Positions 1-9,327 of a DNA stretch of 47,457 nucleotides are shown here, one piece after another. This DNA is from Chloroflexota bacterium. Its GTDB lineage: Bacteria > Chloroflexota > Dehalococcoidia > Lucifugimonadales > UBA3495. Under the pieces are notes generated by a model that was given only the letters and a program-made list of their open reading frames with translations, made no database searches and was not told the origin of the DNA. Position numbers and translations under genes: made by a program. Location: NCBI GenBank assembly GCA_022568195.1, contig JADFFS010000008.1:1-47457 (forward strand). Reading direction: 5' to 3'. Position 1 is the stretch's first letter; every line of letters starts with the position of its first letter.

Positions 1-106
1 CTTCGACAAGCGCAGGGCGAACGGAGTTTCCCCGTTCGTGGTGAGCCCTTCGGCGGAGTTTACCCTGAGCCGAATCGAAGGGCTCAGGACAGGCTTGTCG
101 AACCAC
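1..106. repeat. Dispersed nested palindrome, family D, cut by left edge
   Basis: Nested inverted repeats: CTTCGACAAGC at the left edge pairs with GCTTGTCGAA at 96-105, CGAACGG pairs with CCGTTCG around base 30, and CCCTTCG pairs with CGAAGGG further in. The module GCGGAGTTTAYCCTGAGC followed by CGAAGGGCTC recurs near 5075-5105, so this is a dispersed intergenic repeat and not a gene-specific regulatory structure. It may continue left of the window. Confidence 0.7.
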
Positions 107-162
107 ATAGCTGGGTTTTCGGGTAGGCGTTTAGCCCGCCGCTCCAAGTCGTATGGACATTG

Positions 163-168
163 TATAAT
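163..168 (+). promoter_or_regulatory. Possible -10 element upstream of the BNR protein
   Basis: A perfect TATAAT preceded by TG lies about 80 bases before the start codon at 251. No convincing -35 hexamer is seen at 16-19 bases upstream, so this is only a candidate, possibly of the extended -10 kind. Confidence 0.35.
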
Positions 169-250
169 GCCGAATACTTGGGTCGAAGCCAGCCGCTGGG
201 CAGGATTGTCAGCCGCCGGCTAGCTCAACTACCCATGAACAGGAGTCGAT

Positions 251-3200
251 ATGCAGTCACAGAAGGCCCCTGACAATGTTGAAAACAGTGGATCACTGAA
301 TCCGCTGGGAGCCATACGGTGGCGCTGCATCGGGCCGCCCCGGGGCGGACGGGTGGTGGCGGTTGCCGGGGACCCTGCGGAGGCCATGGTGTTTTACTTT
401 GGAGCCTGCGCCGGTGGGGTGTGGAAGACCTACGACGGAGGCACTTACTGGGAGAACGTTTCCGACGGCTTTTTCCGGACTTCGGCGGTGGGAGCCATAG
501 CCGTGTCGGAAGTAGACCACAACGTGGTCTACGTTGGCATGGGAGAGTCCTGCATCCGCGGAGACGTTTCCTACGGTGACGGTGTTTACGGATCAACCGA
601 CGCTGGCGAGACCTGGTCACACCTGGGGCTTGAGGATACCCGTCACATCGCCAGGATAAGGGTACACCCTTTGGATTCCAATACAGTATACGTCGCGGCC
701 TTGGGGCATGCCTTCGGACCCAATGAGCAACGAGGTGTCTTCCGTACCCGGGACGGTGGCGTTAATTGGGAACGGATACTGTACCGGGACGATAAGACCG
801 GTGCCATCGACCTGTCCATTGATATCAACAACCCTCGTATCCTGTACGCGACACTGTGGGAGACCGTGCGAACACCCTGGAGTCTTACCAGCGGCGGACC
901 TGGCTCCGGTATCTTTAAATCAGTGGACGGTGGAGATACCTGGCAGGAAATCACGGACAATCCTGGGTTACCCAAAGGATTAAAAGGCCGCATCGGTATC
1001 ACAGTATCCCCGGCTAAGTCCGGCCGGGTATGGGCGACTGTTGAAGCTGAAGAGAGCGGAGTGTTCAGGTCCGACGACGCGGGCGCGACCTGGGAAAAGG
1101 TGAGCGACAACCAGGATATTCAAGGCCGCCCCTGGTATTACCAGCACATTTTCGCCGACACTTCTGATTCCGAAACAGTTTGGGTACTCAACTACGGGGC
1201 CTGGAAATCCATTGATGGAGGAAAGACCTTCGAACAGGTAACCACGCCTCACGGGGACAACCACGACCTGTGGATCGACCCCTTGGATCCCCAACGGATG
1301 ATTGAAGGCAACGACGGTGGCGCTTGCGTCAGTTTTAACGGTGGCGCAACATGGTCCAGCATCTACAACCAGTTGACCGCCCAGTTTTATCATGTTACCG
1401 GAGACGACAGGTTTCCTTATAGGGTGTACGGTACCCAACAGGATAACTCGGCTATTTCAGTACCCTCTAGAAGCCATAAAGGGGCGATACCCTGGGGTGA
1501 CTGTTATACCGTTGGCAACTCGGAAAGCGGTTATATTGCCGTGCACCCCAAGAATCCCAATGTGATCTTTTCCGGTGCGGTGGGCAGCTCCCCGGGCGGC
1601 GGTGGCAATCTGCTGCGTTACGACCACGATACCGGACAGGTAAGGATAGTTACGGTTTGGCCGGAACTGCTTACCGGCCGGGGCGCCAAAGAGATGAAAT
1701 ACCGGTTCCAGTGGACCTACCCGATCCAGTTCTCACCCCACGACCCCGGCGTCCTCTATGTGGCGGGCAACATGGTGTTCCGCTCCAATGATGAGGGTAG
1801 TAGCTGGCAGGCTATCAGCCCGGATTTGACCCGCAACGACGTTACCAAGATGGAGCCTTCGGGCGGTCCCATTACCAAGGATACCTCCGGCGCCGAGATC
1901 TACGGGACGATTTTCGCCTTCGTGGAATCCCCTCATGAAAAGGGTGTTTTTTGGGCTGGCTCCGATGACGGATTGGTCCACATCTCCCGAGACGGGGGCG
2001 AATCTTGGGACCAAGTTACCCCGCCTCCCCTGCCACCGTTCACTTTGGTCAGCATGATCGAGGTGTCACCCCATGACCCGGCATCGGCCTACTTGGCTGC
2101 AACCCGGTACAAGCTGGACGAGCCCAGGCCCATGCTATATAGGACTCGCGACTACGGCCAAACCTGGACGGAAATTACCTTGGGAATTCGGGAAGGCGAC
2201 TACACCCGGGTGATACGGGAAGACCCCCAACGCCGCGGCCTCCTATATGCCGGGACCGAGACCGGGGCGTATGTCTCCTTCGACGACGGTGATTCCTGGC
2301 AATCGCTGAGCGCCAACCTGCCCAGCGTCCCGGTGTATGACCTGATGGTGAAAGAGGACGAACTGGTGGCCGCCACTCACGGGCGTTCATTCTGGATCTT
2401 GGATGACCTGAGCCAGATCCGCCAGATTGCAGACAATCCACCGGATCAATCCTTCCGGCTTTGGAAACCGGGCCGGGCCTACCGGTTGCGCTCGCCCTTC
2501 GGGTCCCGTAAGCCCTCTCCCGGTAAGCATTACCGGCTATCCCTGGGCGCCGACGTGACCTACACCGAGTCGGTGGGCCCGCGTAATGAAACGGTCCGAA
2601 AATTCCTGGACGCGGGCGAGAATCCGCCCCACGGCGTGGTAATCCCTTATTTTTTCGCGGAAAAGCCGGAAAGCGATGTGACCTTGAGCATCCTGGACTC
2701 GGCGGGGCAGGAAATCAAGACCTTCTCCAGCGTCGCGCCGGAGGAGGACACGGCCGATGGTGTGCCGGAGCTAGTGTTGGCGGCGGAAGCCGGGGCCAAC
2801 CGCTTCGTGTGGGACATGCGCTTCCCGGCTGCCCACAAGATGCCTGGAGACAAAACCACCGAGGATATCGTTAGCGGCCCCTTGGCATCGCCTGGGACCT
2901 ACCAAGCCAGGCTCATGGTTGACGGGCAGACCCAGACCCAGACCTTCGAGATCGTCAAGGACCCACGGGTTCCCGCCAGCCAGGCTGATTTCGATGCCCA
3001 GTTCCAGCTGCTCATGCAAATCCGAGACAAGCTGTCTCAGACCCATGACTCCATCAACGACCTGCGCAGCGTCCGGCGGCAGGTGGATGAGTGGGAGCAA
3101 CGGGCGGAGGGGCGCCCCTCCGCCGAAGTGATCTCCGCCTCTGCCGCTTCGCTCAAGGAACACCTGAGCGCGGTGGAAGAGGAGTTGATCCAGGTAGGCT

Positions 3201-3457
3201 ACAAGGGCGCTCGAGACCGGCTGCACTTGCCGGTGAAGCTGAACCGCAAGCTGGCGGAATTGACTGCGGTGGTGGCCAACGCCGACTTCGCGCCGCCTCA
3301 GCAGGCCTACCAGGTCTTCGAGGACCTGTGCTCGCGCATCGACACCCAGCTTACCAGCCTGCAGAAGATTATGGACGATGAGGTGCCACGCTTCACCAAC
3401 CTGGTCCACGAAATGGAGATTCCGGCCATTGTACCCAACGCAAGCCGGCCGCGATAA
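251..3457 (+). CDS. Large BNR/Asp-box beta-propeller protein (sortilin/VPS10-like repeats)
   Basis: This 1068-residue protein carries at least ten Asp-box motifs of the S-x-D-x-G-x-T-W type, including STDAGETW, SVDGGDTW, SDDAGATW, SFNGGATW, SNDEGSSW, SRDGGESW, TRDYGQTW and SFDDGDSW. These are the turn motifs of six- to ten-bladed propellers of the BNR/sortilin type. Roughly residues 740-880 look like a beta-sandwich, and residues 900-1060 are helical and may form coiled coil. AGGAG at 241-245 fits the ATG start. No signal peptide or membrane segment is visible at the N-terminus, which is unusual because many relatives are exported. Family members are often annotated as glycosyl hydrolases, but no catalytic residues are recognised, so enzymatic activity is not claimed. 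A scaffold or ligand-binding role is equally possible. Confidence 0.85.
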   Translation: MQSQKAPDNVENSGSLNPLGAIRWRCIGPPRGGRVVAVAGDPAEAMVFYFGACAGGVWKTYDGGTYWENVSDGFFRTSAVGAIAVSEVDHNVVYVGMGESCIRGDVSYGDGVYGSTDAGETWSHLGLEDTRHIARIRVHPLDSNTVYVAALGHAFGPNEQRGVFRTRDGGVNWERILYRDDKTGAIDLSIDINNPRILYATLWETVRTPWSLTSGGPGSGIFKSVDGGDTWQEITDNPGLPKGLKGRIGITVSPAKSGRVWATVEAEESGVFRSDDAGATWEKVSDNQDIQGRPWYYQHIFADTSDSETVWVLNYGAWKSIDGGKTFEQVTTPHGDNHDLWIDPLDPQRMIEGNDGGACVSFNGGATWSSIYNQLTAQFYHVTGDDRFPYRVYGTQQDNSAISVPSRSHKGAIPWGDCYTVGNSESGYIAVHPKNPNVIFSGAVGSSPGGGGNLLRYDHDTGQVRIVTVWPELLTGRGAKEMKYRFQWTYPIQFSPHDPGVLYVAGNMVFRSNDEGSSWQAISPDLTRNDVTKMEPSGGPITKDTSGAEIYGTIFAFVESPHEKGVFWAGSDDGLVHISRDGGESWDQVTPPPLPPFTLVSMIEVSPHDPASAYLAATRYKLDEPRPMLYRTRDYGQTWTEITLGIREGDYTRVIREDPQRRGLLYAGTETGAYVSFDDGDSWQSLSANLPSVPVYDLMVKEDELVAATHGRSFWILDDLSQIRQIADNPPDQSFRLWKPGRAYRLRSPFGSRKPSPGKHYRLSLGADVTYTESVGPRNETVRKFLDAGENPPHGVVIPYFFAEKPESDVTLSILDSAGQEIKTFSSVAPEEDTADGVPELVLAAEAGANRFVWDMRFPAAHKMPGDKTTEDIVSGPLASPGTYQARLMVDGQTQTQTFEIVKDPRVPASQADFDAQFQLLMQIRDKLSQTHDSINDLRSVRRQVDEWEQRAEGRPSAEVISASAASLKEHLSAVEEELIQVGYKGARDRLHLPVKLNRKLAELTAVVANADFAPPQQAYQVFEDLCSRIDTQLTSLQKIMDDEVPRFTNLVHEMEIPAIVPNASRPR

Positions 3458-3743
3458 CGTTAGAAAAACAGCGGAAAATTCGCAGCCGGATGGCCTGGTA
3501 ACTCGCTATTTCCGTCCAATCCCCTCAATTTGTATTCCGGCAACGCTAAGTGAGGTGTGGTACCATAAGTCGCAACCTGACCGCCGGAATCCTTCAGTAC
3601 GCGGGGCAGTGCGCAGGCCACCGGCCTAACTGGAACAGGCTGGCCCGGTCTCCAGGCTCCAGACCCAAAGAACCCTCCTTCAGATTGATTGGCTGCCCGG
3701 TGGTTGAACGGGAAAACGAGACGGAACCGGAGGACAACTCTAC

Positions 3744-4820
3744 GTGATACAGGCTGGCCAAGTTTCATTCCCCGGCCGGGGTGACGCCACCTCCGCGTTG
3801 GAGGAGCCCCCGAGCATTTCGCCATCGAGCGAATACCAGGAGTTGACCCGCCTCATCCGCGAACGAGGCCTGCTGGACAAACAACCTGGGTATTACGCTT
3901 TTAAGATTCTCTCCACCCTGGCATTGCTGGCTGCCAGCATAGCCCTGGTGGCCATGGCAGAAGCCCTCTGGCTGCAACTCCTCAGCGCCGTCTTTATGGC
4001 CCAAGTGTTCGTGCAGATGGCGTTCCTGGGCCATGATGCGGGCCATCGGCAGATTTTCCGCTCTGTGCGCCGGAACGACTGGGTGGGCCTGGGCATCAGC
4101 TTCTTGCTGGGCATGGAGCGCACGTGGTGGGTCGACAAGCACAACCGGCATCACAGCAACCCCAACCAGACCGGCCTGGACCCGGACATCGATATTCCGG
4201 TACTGGGTTTTACCGAAGAGGATTCCCTGTCTAAGAGTGGCTTTTACCGCCTAATCGTCCGGCATCAAGCCTGGTTTTTCTATCCGATGTTGACCATGGA
4301 GGGGATGTTCGGCTTGAGATTGGCGGGTATCATCTACCTGCTGCACAGTAAGGTCAAGTACCCGGGTGTGGAGCAGGTCCTGTTCGCCGGACACTTTGTG
4401 GTCTACTTTGCCCTGCTGTTCTACCTGCTGCCTCCCTGGCACGCGGTAGCATTCATCGTGGTCCACCAAATGCTGTTCGGCCTGCATATGGGCTTTGTTT
4501 TCGCTCCCAATCACAAGGGCATGCCCATCCTGGATAAAGACAACGAAATGGACTATCTGACCAAACAGGTGGTAACGGCGAGAAACATCAAGTCCAACCT
4601 GGTGGTCGACTTCATGTACGGCGGCCTCAACTTCCAGATCGAGCACCACCTGTTCCCCAACATGGCCCGCAACAAGCTGGGCGCGGCGCAGGAAGTAGTT
4701 CGGTCCTTCTGCCTTTCCCGGTCCACTCCCTACCACGAGACGGGCGTGCTGCGGTCCCAGCGGGAAATCCTGAGCTACTTTCACCGGATGAGCGCGCCTC
4801 TGAGAAGCAAGGCAGTCTGA
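3744..4820 (+). CDS. Membrane fatty acid desaturase (acyl-lipid type)
   Basis: This 358-residue integral membrane di-iron desaturase has the three histidine boxes of the family in order: HDAGH near residue 97, HNRHH near residue 132, and QIEHH near residue 303. The Q in the third box is typical of front-end and acyl-lipid desaturases. There is no fused cytochrome b5 domain. Hydrophobic segments flank the boxes in the expected pattern. The start is GTG, supported by GGAGGAC about eight bases upstream. It would introduce a cis double bond into membrane-lipid acyl chains using O2 and an electron donor, which implies aerobic or microaerobic growth. Regiospecificity cannot be read from sequence. 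The gene stands alone between repeat-containing gaps. Confidence 0.9.
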   Translation: MIQAGQVSFPGRGDATSALEEPPSISPSSEYQELTRLIRERGLLDKQPGYYAFKILSTLALLAASIALVAMAEALWLQLLSAVFMAQVFVQMAFLGHDAGHRQIFRSVRRNDWVGLGISFLLGMERTWWVDKHNRHHSNPNQTGLDPDIDIPVLGFTEEDSLSKSGFYRLIVRHQAWFFYPMLTMEGMFGLRLAGIIYLLHSKVKYPGVEQVLFAGHFVVYFALLFYLLPPWHAVAFIVVHQMLFGLHMGFVFAPNHKGMPILDKDNEMDYLTKQVVTARNIKSNLVVDFMYGGLNFQIEHHLFPNMARNKLGAAQEVVRSFCLSRSTPYHETGVLRSQREILSYFHRMSAPLRSKAV

Positions 4821-5049
4821 GACTACATCGCTGTCAGCGGCGTTACCGGCGCACGCCCACAAGGCTCGAGAGCTTCACGTGCGACTGCGTCTGTGGGAGA
4901 TCCCGGGTCACGCGCCACTCAACCAGAGCGTTATCATTCCTCTCGTAGACTTCGAGTACAATGCCCTCCCCGAACGACTCGCGACTATTCTGATGAAAAG
5001 CCCTGCAACCAACCTGAATCATCTCGCCCTCCCGGCATCTCTTTAAGCT

Positions 5050-5125
5050 TGTCTCGCATCCCCAGACCCCTCGCGGAGTTTATCCTGAGCGGAGCCGAAG
5101 GGCTCGGGGTGACAGACTGGGCCGC
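5050..5125. repeat. Dispersed palindrome, family D
   Basis: CCCCAGACCC...CTCGGGGTGACA with the core GCGGAGTTTATCCTGAGC shares its core with bases 55-90. The rest of the 320-base gap (4821-5139) holds no recognisable gene or promoter. Confidence 0.6.
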
Positions 5126-5139
5126 ACCGAATGGATTCC

Positions 5140-6225
5140 CTAATCCGGCACTAGGTCCGCCAACCGGGGCATGACGTCCTGGGCCAGCAGACGCATGGAG
5201 TTTTCCCAGCCGGCCTGGTCCGCCACGTGGTCGTAAATCAGGACCAGCAGGGTGCCGAACCCGCCGGCCATGTCGTACAGGTGCCGCAGCTTGGCCTCCA
5301 CGGTATCCGGCGAGCCGATGAGCCACATGTGCTCCGCCATGTACTCGGGGGTAACCGCCGAGTCGGGCACGTCGGGGTCGTGCTTGAAGGTCTTGACCAT
5401 GTCAAATTCAGCGAATAGCGGAATGAGATAATCTCGCCACACCCGCCCCAGCATGCCGTTCACGCTCTTCTCGTAGGCTTCGTCGTCGCTATCGGCCACG
5501 TACACGTCCCTGACGATGCGCCAGTCCCGGCGGGAAGGCGTCCTGCCGGTGCGGGATGCTCCCTTGAGCACCGATTCCCAGTGGCTAGCGATGTACTCGC
5601 TGTTAAGGCCCAGGCTCAGGGGGAGAAATCCCCGCTCCCCGGCGATTTCCAACGTCTCCGAGCCGATGCTGGCCGCCGCCACGCCGATGGGAGGATGGGG
5701 TTTCTGGTACGGTTTCAAGAAGTACTTGAGGAACCCGTACATGGGCTCGGGCCGGTTGACGTTCCAGTATTTTCCCTTGTACTCGAAGGGACCGTCGCTC
5801 TCCCATAGTTTCAAGATTATGTCAAGAGACTCCCGGGTCATCTCCCGGTGCTGGCCGGAGGCGCCGTCCACGTCGAACAGGGCGTAGTCGCTGGGCAGAC
5901 CGCCGGACCCTATCCCGAACATGAACCGCCCTTGGGCCAGATGGTCCAGGTAAGCGACCCGATGCGCCAATTCTGCGGGGTGGTGGTAGGGCAGCAGGTG
6001 GGCCCCCGTGGCCAGCACGATGTTCTTGGTGCGCATCAAAGCCTGGGCAATCATCAAGTCAGGCGCGGGGATGGGCTCCCAGGGACTGGTAAAGTGTTCG
6101 CCGATCCAGGCTTCGTCGTATCCCAGGTCATCGGCCAAGGTCAAGCAATCCAGGTCCCACTGATGGGATTCGTAAATGTCGCGTTCCGGAGGATGGGAGG
6201 GCATCATAAACAGCCCGTACTTCAT
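5140..6225 (-). CDS. LLM-class flavin-dependent oxidoreductase (bacterial luciferase family)
   Basis: A 361-residue TIM-barrel protein of the luciferase-like monooxygenase family. It begins MKYGLFMMPSHPP and contains WIGEHF near residue 40, a standard N-terminal signature of the group, and QGRFMFGIGSGG near residue 98, which fits the FMN/F420 site. Such enzymes use reduced FMN or F420 with O2 to oxygenate alkanals, alkanes, sulfonates or other substrates; this substrate is unknown. A clear AGGAG lies before the ATG. It is divergent from the MFS gene at 6409. Expansion of this family is a known feature of SAR202 Chloroflexota and one reason for the suggested taxonomic placement. Confidence 0.88.
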   Translation of the reverse strand: MKYGLFMMPSHPPERDIYESHQWDLDCLTLADDLGYDEAWIGEHFTSPWEPIPAPDLMIAQALMRTKNIVLATGAHLLPYHHPAELAHRVAYLDHLAQGRFMFGIGSGGLPSDYALFDVDGASGQHREMTRESLDIILKLWESDGPFEYKGKYWNVNRPEPMYGFLKYFLKPYQKPHPPIGVAAASIGSETLEIAGERGFLPLSLGLNSEYIASHWESVLKGASRTGRTPSRRDWRIVRDVYVADSDDEAYEKSVNGMLGRVWRDYLIPLFAEFDMVKTFKHDPDVPDSAVTPEYMAEHMWLIGSPDTVEAKLRHLYDMAGGFGTLLVLIYDHVADQAGWENSMRLLAQDVMPRLADLVPD

Positions 6226-6408
6226 GGTTTTCTCCTAGTTATGGTTAGACCGGATACTACTCCCGCCGCCGCCGGTACGTCCAGCCCAGCCTTTCGTATA
6301 GCCCAGCGGCGGCGTACACTGGTTGACGGCCTGCGACAGCCACCGGGGTGGAAAGGGTGTGCAGGCGCTTAATGTTGACAGCTAGGAACACGTAAAGATG
6401 TCTTTCGA

Positions 6409-7704
6409 ATGAAAGTAAGGGGGTTCGCCAGCCCCAGGACCAGGTTGCGAGGCGTTTTCTATGGTTGGTGGCTCACTGGCGTGGCCGCCTTGATTTTGGT
6501 CATGGGCACGGTGCCCATATTCCAGGGCATGCCCGCCTGGTTCGTGGTCCTGGAACGAGAGTTTTCATGGAGCCGGACCCAGCTTTCCCTGGCCTTTTCC
6601 TTGACCCGGGCGGAGGGCACCGTCATGGGGCCCGTGGCCGGCTACTTGGTGGACAAGCTGGGCGCCCGGCGCATGGTCCAAATCGGGCTGCCGGTGATGG
6701 GTGTCGGGTTCTTGCTGTTCAGCCAGGTGCATAACCTGTGGCAGTTTTATGTGGCGTTCGTGGTTATGAGCATGGGAGCCGGCCTGGGGACCTGGTTACC
6801 CATGATGACCGCGCTGAATCACTGGTTCCAGGCCCGGCGCTCCATCGCCATGTCCCTGGCTATGGAAGGCTTCGCCGTCGGGGGAATCTTGCTGGTTCCG
6901 GCGCTGGTCTGGGCCATCGATCCAGAGCAGCCGGACCGCTTGGGATGGCGGCTGACCGCCGCGATCATCGGTTTGGCGGTCATCGTCTTGGCCTTCCCGG
7001 TGTCCCAGCTGGTGCGGAACAGGCCCGAGGACTACGGCGAGGTTCCCGACGGCCGCGCCGCACGCGCCAGGCTAGAGCGGTCCACGGAAGCCGGCGCGCC
7101 GCGGGTTCAAGGCCCTGAATACACCTGGCAAGAGGCGCTGCGCACCCGGTCCTTCTGGGTGATCACCATTGGGCACGCATGCTCATCCGTCGTGATTGTA
7201 ACCCTGACCGTTCACCTGGGGCCCATGCTCACTGACCGGGGCTTCTCGCTGCCGACAGTGGGATGGGTGGTGGCCACCTATACCGGGGTTGGGGCGATAT
7301 TCACGTTGATCGGCGGGTACATAGGGGACCGGGTGCCCATACGCTGGGCGCTGTTCGGGTTCTCGGTGATTCAGTCGGCGGCGGTGGTGGTGATCCTGTT
7401 TGCCGAAACTGCTGCGGCCGTCTACTTGTTTGCGGTGGTCTTTGGCATCGGTTTCGGAGGCCGCACACCGCTGACCTCGGCCATTCGGGGCGTTTATTTT
7501 GGGCGCCGGGCCTTCGCCAGCATTACGGGCGTATCGATGATCCCCATGAACATCATGATGCTGGTCTTCCCACTTTTCGCGGGGATCATGTTTGACCTGA
7601 AAGGCAACTACAACATACCCTTCGGCGCGTTAGCGGTTGTCAGCTTCTTCGGCGCCGCCCTGTTCCTGTTGCTAAAGGAGCCACAGCCTGCCGACCAAGT
7701 CTAA
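6409..7704 (+). CDS. MFS transporter, possible monocarboxylate/oxalate-formate type
   Basis: A 431-residue protein with about twelve hydrophobic segments and the loop 2-3 MFS signature GYLVDKLGARR near residues 82-92. The N-terminus (FYGWWLTGVAALILVMG) and the FSWSRTQLSLAFSL stretch resemble the monocarboxylate/oxalate-formate antiporter branch of MFS, where substrates are small organic acids. A central hydrophilic loop spans about residues 203-240. No good ribosome-binding site precedes the ATG, so the start is less sure. Organic-acid transport would fit the hydroxyacid and oxoacid genes at 21-27 kb, but the distance makes that only suggestive. Confidence 0.8.
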   Translation: MKVRGFASPRTRLRGVFYGWWLTGVAALILVMGTVPIFQGMPAWFVVLEREFSWSRTQLSLAFSLTRAEGTVMGPVAGYLVDKLGARRMVQIGLPVMGVGFLLFSQVHNLWQFYVAFVVMSMGAGLGTWLPMMTALNHWFQARRSIAMSLAMEGFAVGGILLVPALVWAIDPEQPDRLGWRLTAAIIGLAVIVLAFPVSQLVRNRPEDYGEVPDGRAARARLERSTEAGAPRVQGPEYTWQEALRTRSFWVITIGHACSSVVIVTLTVHLGPMLTDRGFSLPTVGWVVATYTGVGAIFTLIGGYIGDRVPIRWALFGFSVIQSAAVVVILFAETAAAVYLFAVVFGIGFGGRTPLTSAIRGVYFGRRAFASITGVSMIPMNIMMLVFPLFAGIMFDLKGNYNIPFGALAVVSFFGAALFLLLKEPQPADQV

Positions 7705-7721
7705 TGAGGGGTGGCTGGACC

Positions 7722-7771
7722 AAATCCCCCTTTCGTCCCCCTTTGTTAAAGGGGGATTGAGGGGGATTTTT
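7722..7771. repeat. Dispersed palindrome, family B, possible MFS terminator
   Basis: AAATCCCCC...CCCCCTTTGTTAAAGGGGG...GGGGGATTTTT is an inverted repeat starting 17 bases after the MFS stop codon and ending in a T run on the plus strand. Related copies lie at 27082-27131 and 38876-38947. Its position and T tract would let it act as a Rho-independent terminator for the MFS gene. Confidence 0.7.
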
Positions 7772-7798
7772 GCGGGCCGATTAACAATCAGTGCAGGA

Positions 7799-8386
7799 TC
7801 AGGAGCTGATGCTCTTGCCCAGGAGTTCCTTGATCTCGGTTACCGTTTCCTGCTGCCAGGCCTGGGCTCGGGAAGCCGTCCGCTTGCGCCGCTCCAGACC
7901 GAATTCCTGCTCGGTGATTTCTGGATTTTCAGCCCGGATAGCGTCGGATATCTCTTCCATCTCCCGCTCGGCTGACTCGGGCCGCTCGATCCAGTGGCAG
8001 ATGTATTGATGGTCCCGCGTGTAGAACACGGCGACGGGGATGGACATCCACTCGCCGTTCTTCAGGAACTCGTTCATGATGTCGTGGTGTTGGTCTCTGG
8101 GGAAGATGCTCATTTCCAATCCTGCGGCCTCGCATATTCGGGCCAGCACCGGCATCCCCCGGATCACATCGCCGCACCAGTCTTCGCCCAAGACCAGCAT
8201 CTTGGTAGGGCCATTGGGCTGGCTGGCCAGCTCCTTTAGAGATTGGGTGTCTTCGGGAGTAACCTGGAAGTTTTTGTAGAAATCCTCGAACCTGGCTTTG
8301 TTGACGTTAATCTGGTCTATGTAGGCGCTGTAACCAAAACCTTCCGAGAAGCGCTGGGGTGTTACGACGCTGGTTTCTCTGGCCAT
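7799..8386 (-). CDS. Thioredoxin-fold protein with a single active-site cysteine (WCGD)
   Basis: A 195-residue protein whose central part (about residues 45-150) fits a thioredoxin fold: KMLVLGEDWCGDVIRGMPVL, and later IPVAVFY around the cis-proline. The usual WCxxC is reduced to W70-C71-G72-D73, with no resolving cysteine nearby. Family members of this kind are annotated as thioredoxin family proteins of unknown role. With one cysteine it cannot act as an ordinary disulfide reductase; a monothiol, chaperone or peroxiredoxin-like role is possible. A glutaredoxin-like gene lies just upstream on the same strand, so the two may be co-transcribed. Confidence 0.75.
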   Translation of the reverse strand: MARETSVVTPQRFSEGFGYSAYIDQINVNKARFEDFYKNFQVTPEDTQSLKELASQPNGPTKMLVLGEDWCGDVIRGMPVLARICEAAGLEMSIFPRDQHHDIMNEFLKNGEWMSIPVAVFYTRDHQYICHWIERPESAEREMEEISDAIRAENPEITEQEFGLERRKRTASRAQAWQQETVTEIKELLGKSISS

Positions 8387-8481
8387 GTTAGTCTCCTTAG
8401 CACTTAAGGTCTTTGCCCCGGGTCAGTCTGCAACTGGTCTGCCGGATATTAAGACGGGCTTCCAGCCCGTCAGCCAATTTC

Positions 8482-8697
8482 TCAACCTTTGTGCCCTTCG
8501 AAACCGACCTCTACTTTGCCATCGGGATACACAATGATGGGCACGTTGTCGCCGTATAGTAGGGCTTCATCCAAGGTGTCCTGGCTCTGGTCGACCCGCC
8601 GCTCATCGTATTGGATACCCTGTTTGGCCCACGTATCGCGAAGATGGTCGCAGGCGGGACAAATGGTCAACGTGTATACCACCGGAATATCTGCCAT
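8482..8697 (-). CDS. Small glutaredoxin-like protein (CPAC)
   Basis: A 71-residue protein with the glutaredoxin/NrdH layout: an N-terminal beta strand (IPVVYTL), the redox motif C13-P-A-C16 at the start of helix 1, and the cis-proline region NVPIIVYPDG near residues 50-60. It likely reduces disulfides in the cytoplasm. GGGAGG lies just before the ATG. It precedes the WCGD thioredoxin-fold gene on the same strand, and the 95-base gap would allow a shared transcript. Confidence 0.8.
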   Translation of the reverse strand: MADIPVVYTLTICPACDHLRDTWAKQGIQYDERRVDQSQDTLDEALLYGDNVPIIVYPDGKVEVGFEGHKG

Positions 8698-8769
8698 GTA
8701 TAGCCTCCCCTACGCTGGGTTAAGCCATTTTACAACCCATTACGGTGCCTGTCATCCTATTAAGCTGTC

Positions 8770-8798
8770 TTGTGCCCGCAGATTGCCACGGCTATAAT
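8770..8798 (+). promoter_or_regulatory. Candidate sigma-70-type promoter for the ABM gene
   Basis: TTGTGC at 8770-8775 and a perfect TATAAT at 8793-8798 are separated by 17 bases. It points to the ABM-domain gene and would leave a leader of about 160 bases. Confidence 0.45.
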
Positions 8799-8963
8799 GG
8801 CGCTGATTTCGCAGGGCGAACTGAATTTTCGCAATGCGGGACCGATTTAGCGGGGTAATGTTCTCGCATGGTTGCTGAACCGATCCCTGGAGACCACCCA
8901 GCAGGTAGCCACGCCGGTCTTTCCTCCCGAGGGCTCCTGGGGCAAGTTAGAGAAGGAGATAGC

Positions 8964-9293
8964 ATGATCGCTCTGATAGTCACGATTCACATCAAGCCGG
9001 AACATAAAGACGCTTTTATGGCGTCATTGGAGGGCGACGGCCGGGGGTCTAATAACGATGAACCCGGTTGCCTCCAGTTTGACGTGCTCCAAGACACCGA
9101 GGACCCCAACCGGATCTTTTTATACGAGATATACCGGGACGATGCAGCCTTGGAGGCCCACCGGAACGCGCCTCATTTCCTCAAGTGGCGCGAAGAGGTG
9201 AAGGACTGGTTTGCTGCAGAGACTACAAGGCACATTGCCACGCCGGTCTATCCCCGAGACGCCGACTGGAAGAAGCGGGATAGAGTCGCCTAA
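8964..9293 (+). CDS. Antibiotic biosynthesis monooxygenase (ABM) domain protein
   Basis: A 109-residue single-domain ferredoxin-like-fold protein of the ABM/YgiN/LsrG group: MIALIVTIHIKPEHKDAF at the N-terminus, EPGCLQFDVLQD at about residue 32, then NRIFLYEIYRDDAALEAH and HFLKW. These proteins are cofactorless oxygenases or small-molecule isomerases, so the function here is open. The ATG at 8964 is chosen over an in-frame upstream ATG at 8868 because AAGGAG lies at 8953-8958 and family homology starts here. Confidence 0.85.
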   Translation: MIALIVTIHIKPEHKDAFMASLEGDGRGSNNDEPGCLQFDVLQDTEDPNRIFLYEIYRDDAALEAHRNAPHFLKWREEVKDWFAAETTRHIATPVYPRDADWKKRDRVA

Positions 9294-9327
9294 TAGCCGG
9301 AGCGTTGCATAGCACCGTTGCCGAAGC

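Noticed and set aside
2771-3409. 212-residue minus-strand frame
   Set aside because: Antisense to the BNR protein, which has a proper ribosome-binding site and family motifs; the frame shows no recognisable domain.
3458-3743. Small plus-strand gene between the BNR protein and the desaturase
   Set aside because: The short frame ending at 3747 has no ribosome-binding site, no motif, and overlaps the desaturase start.
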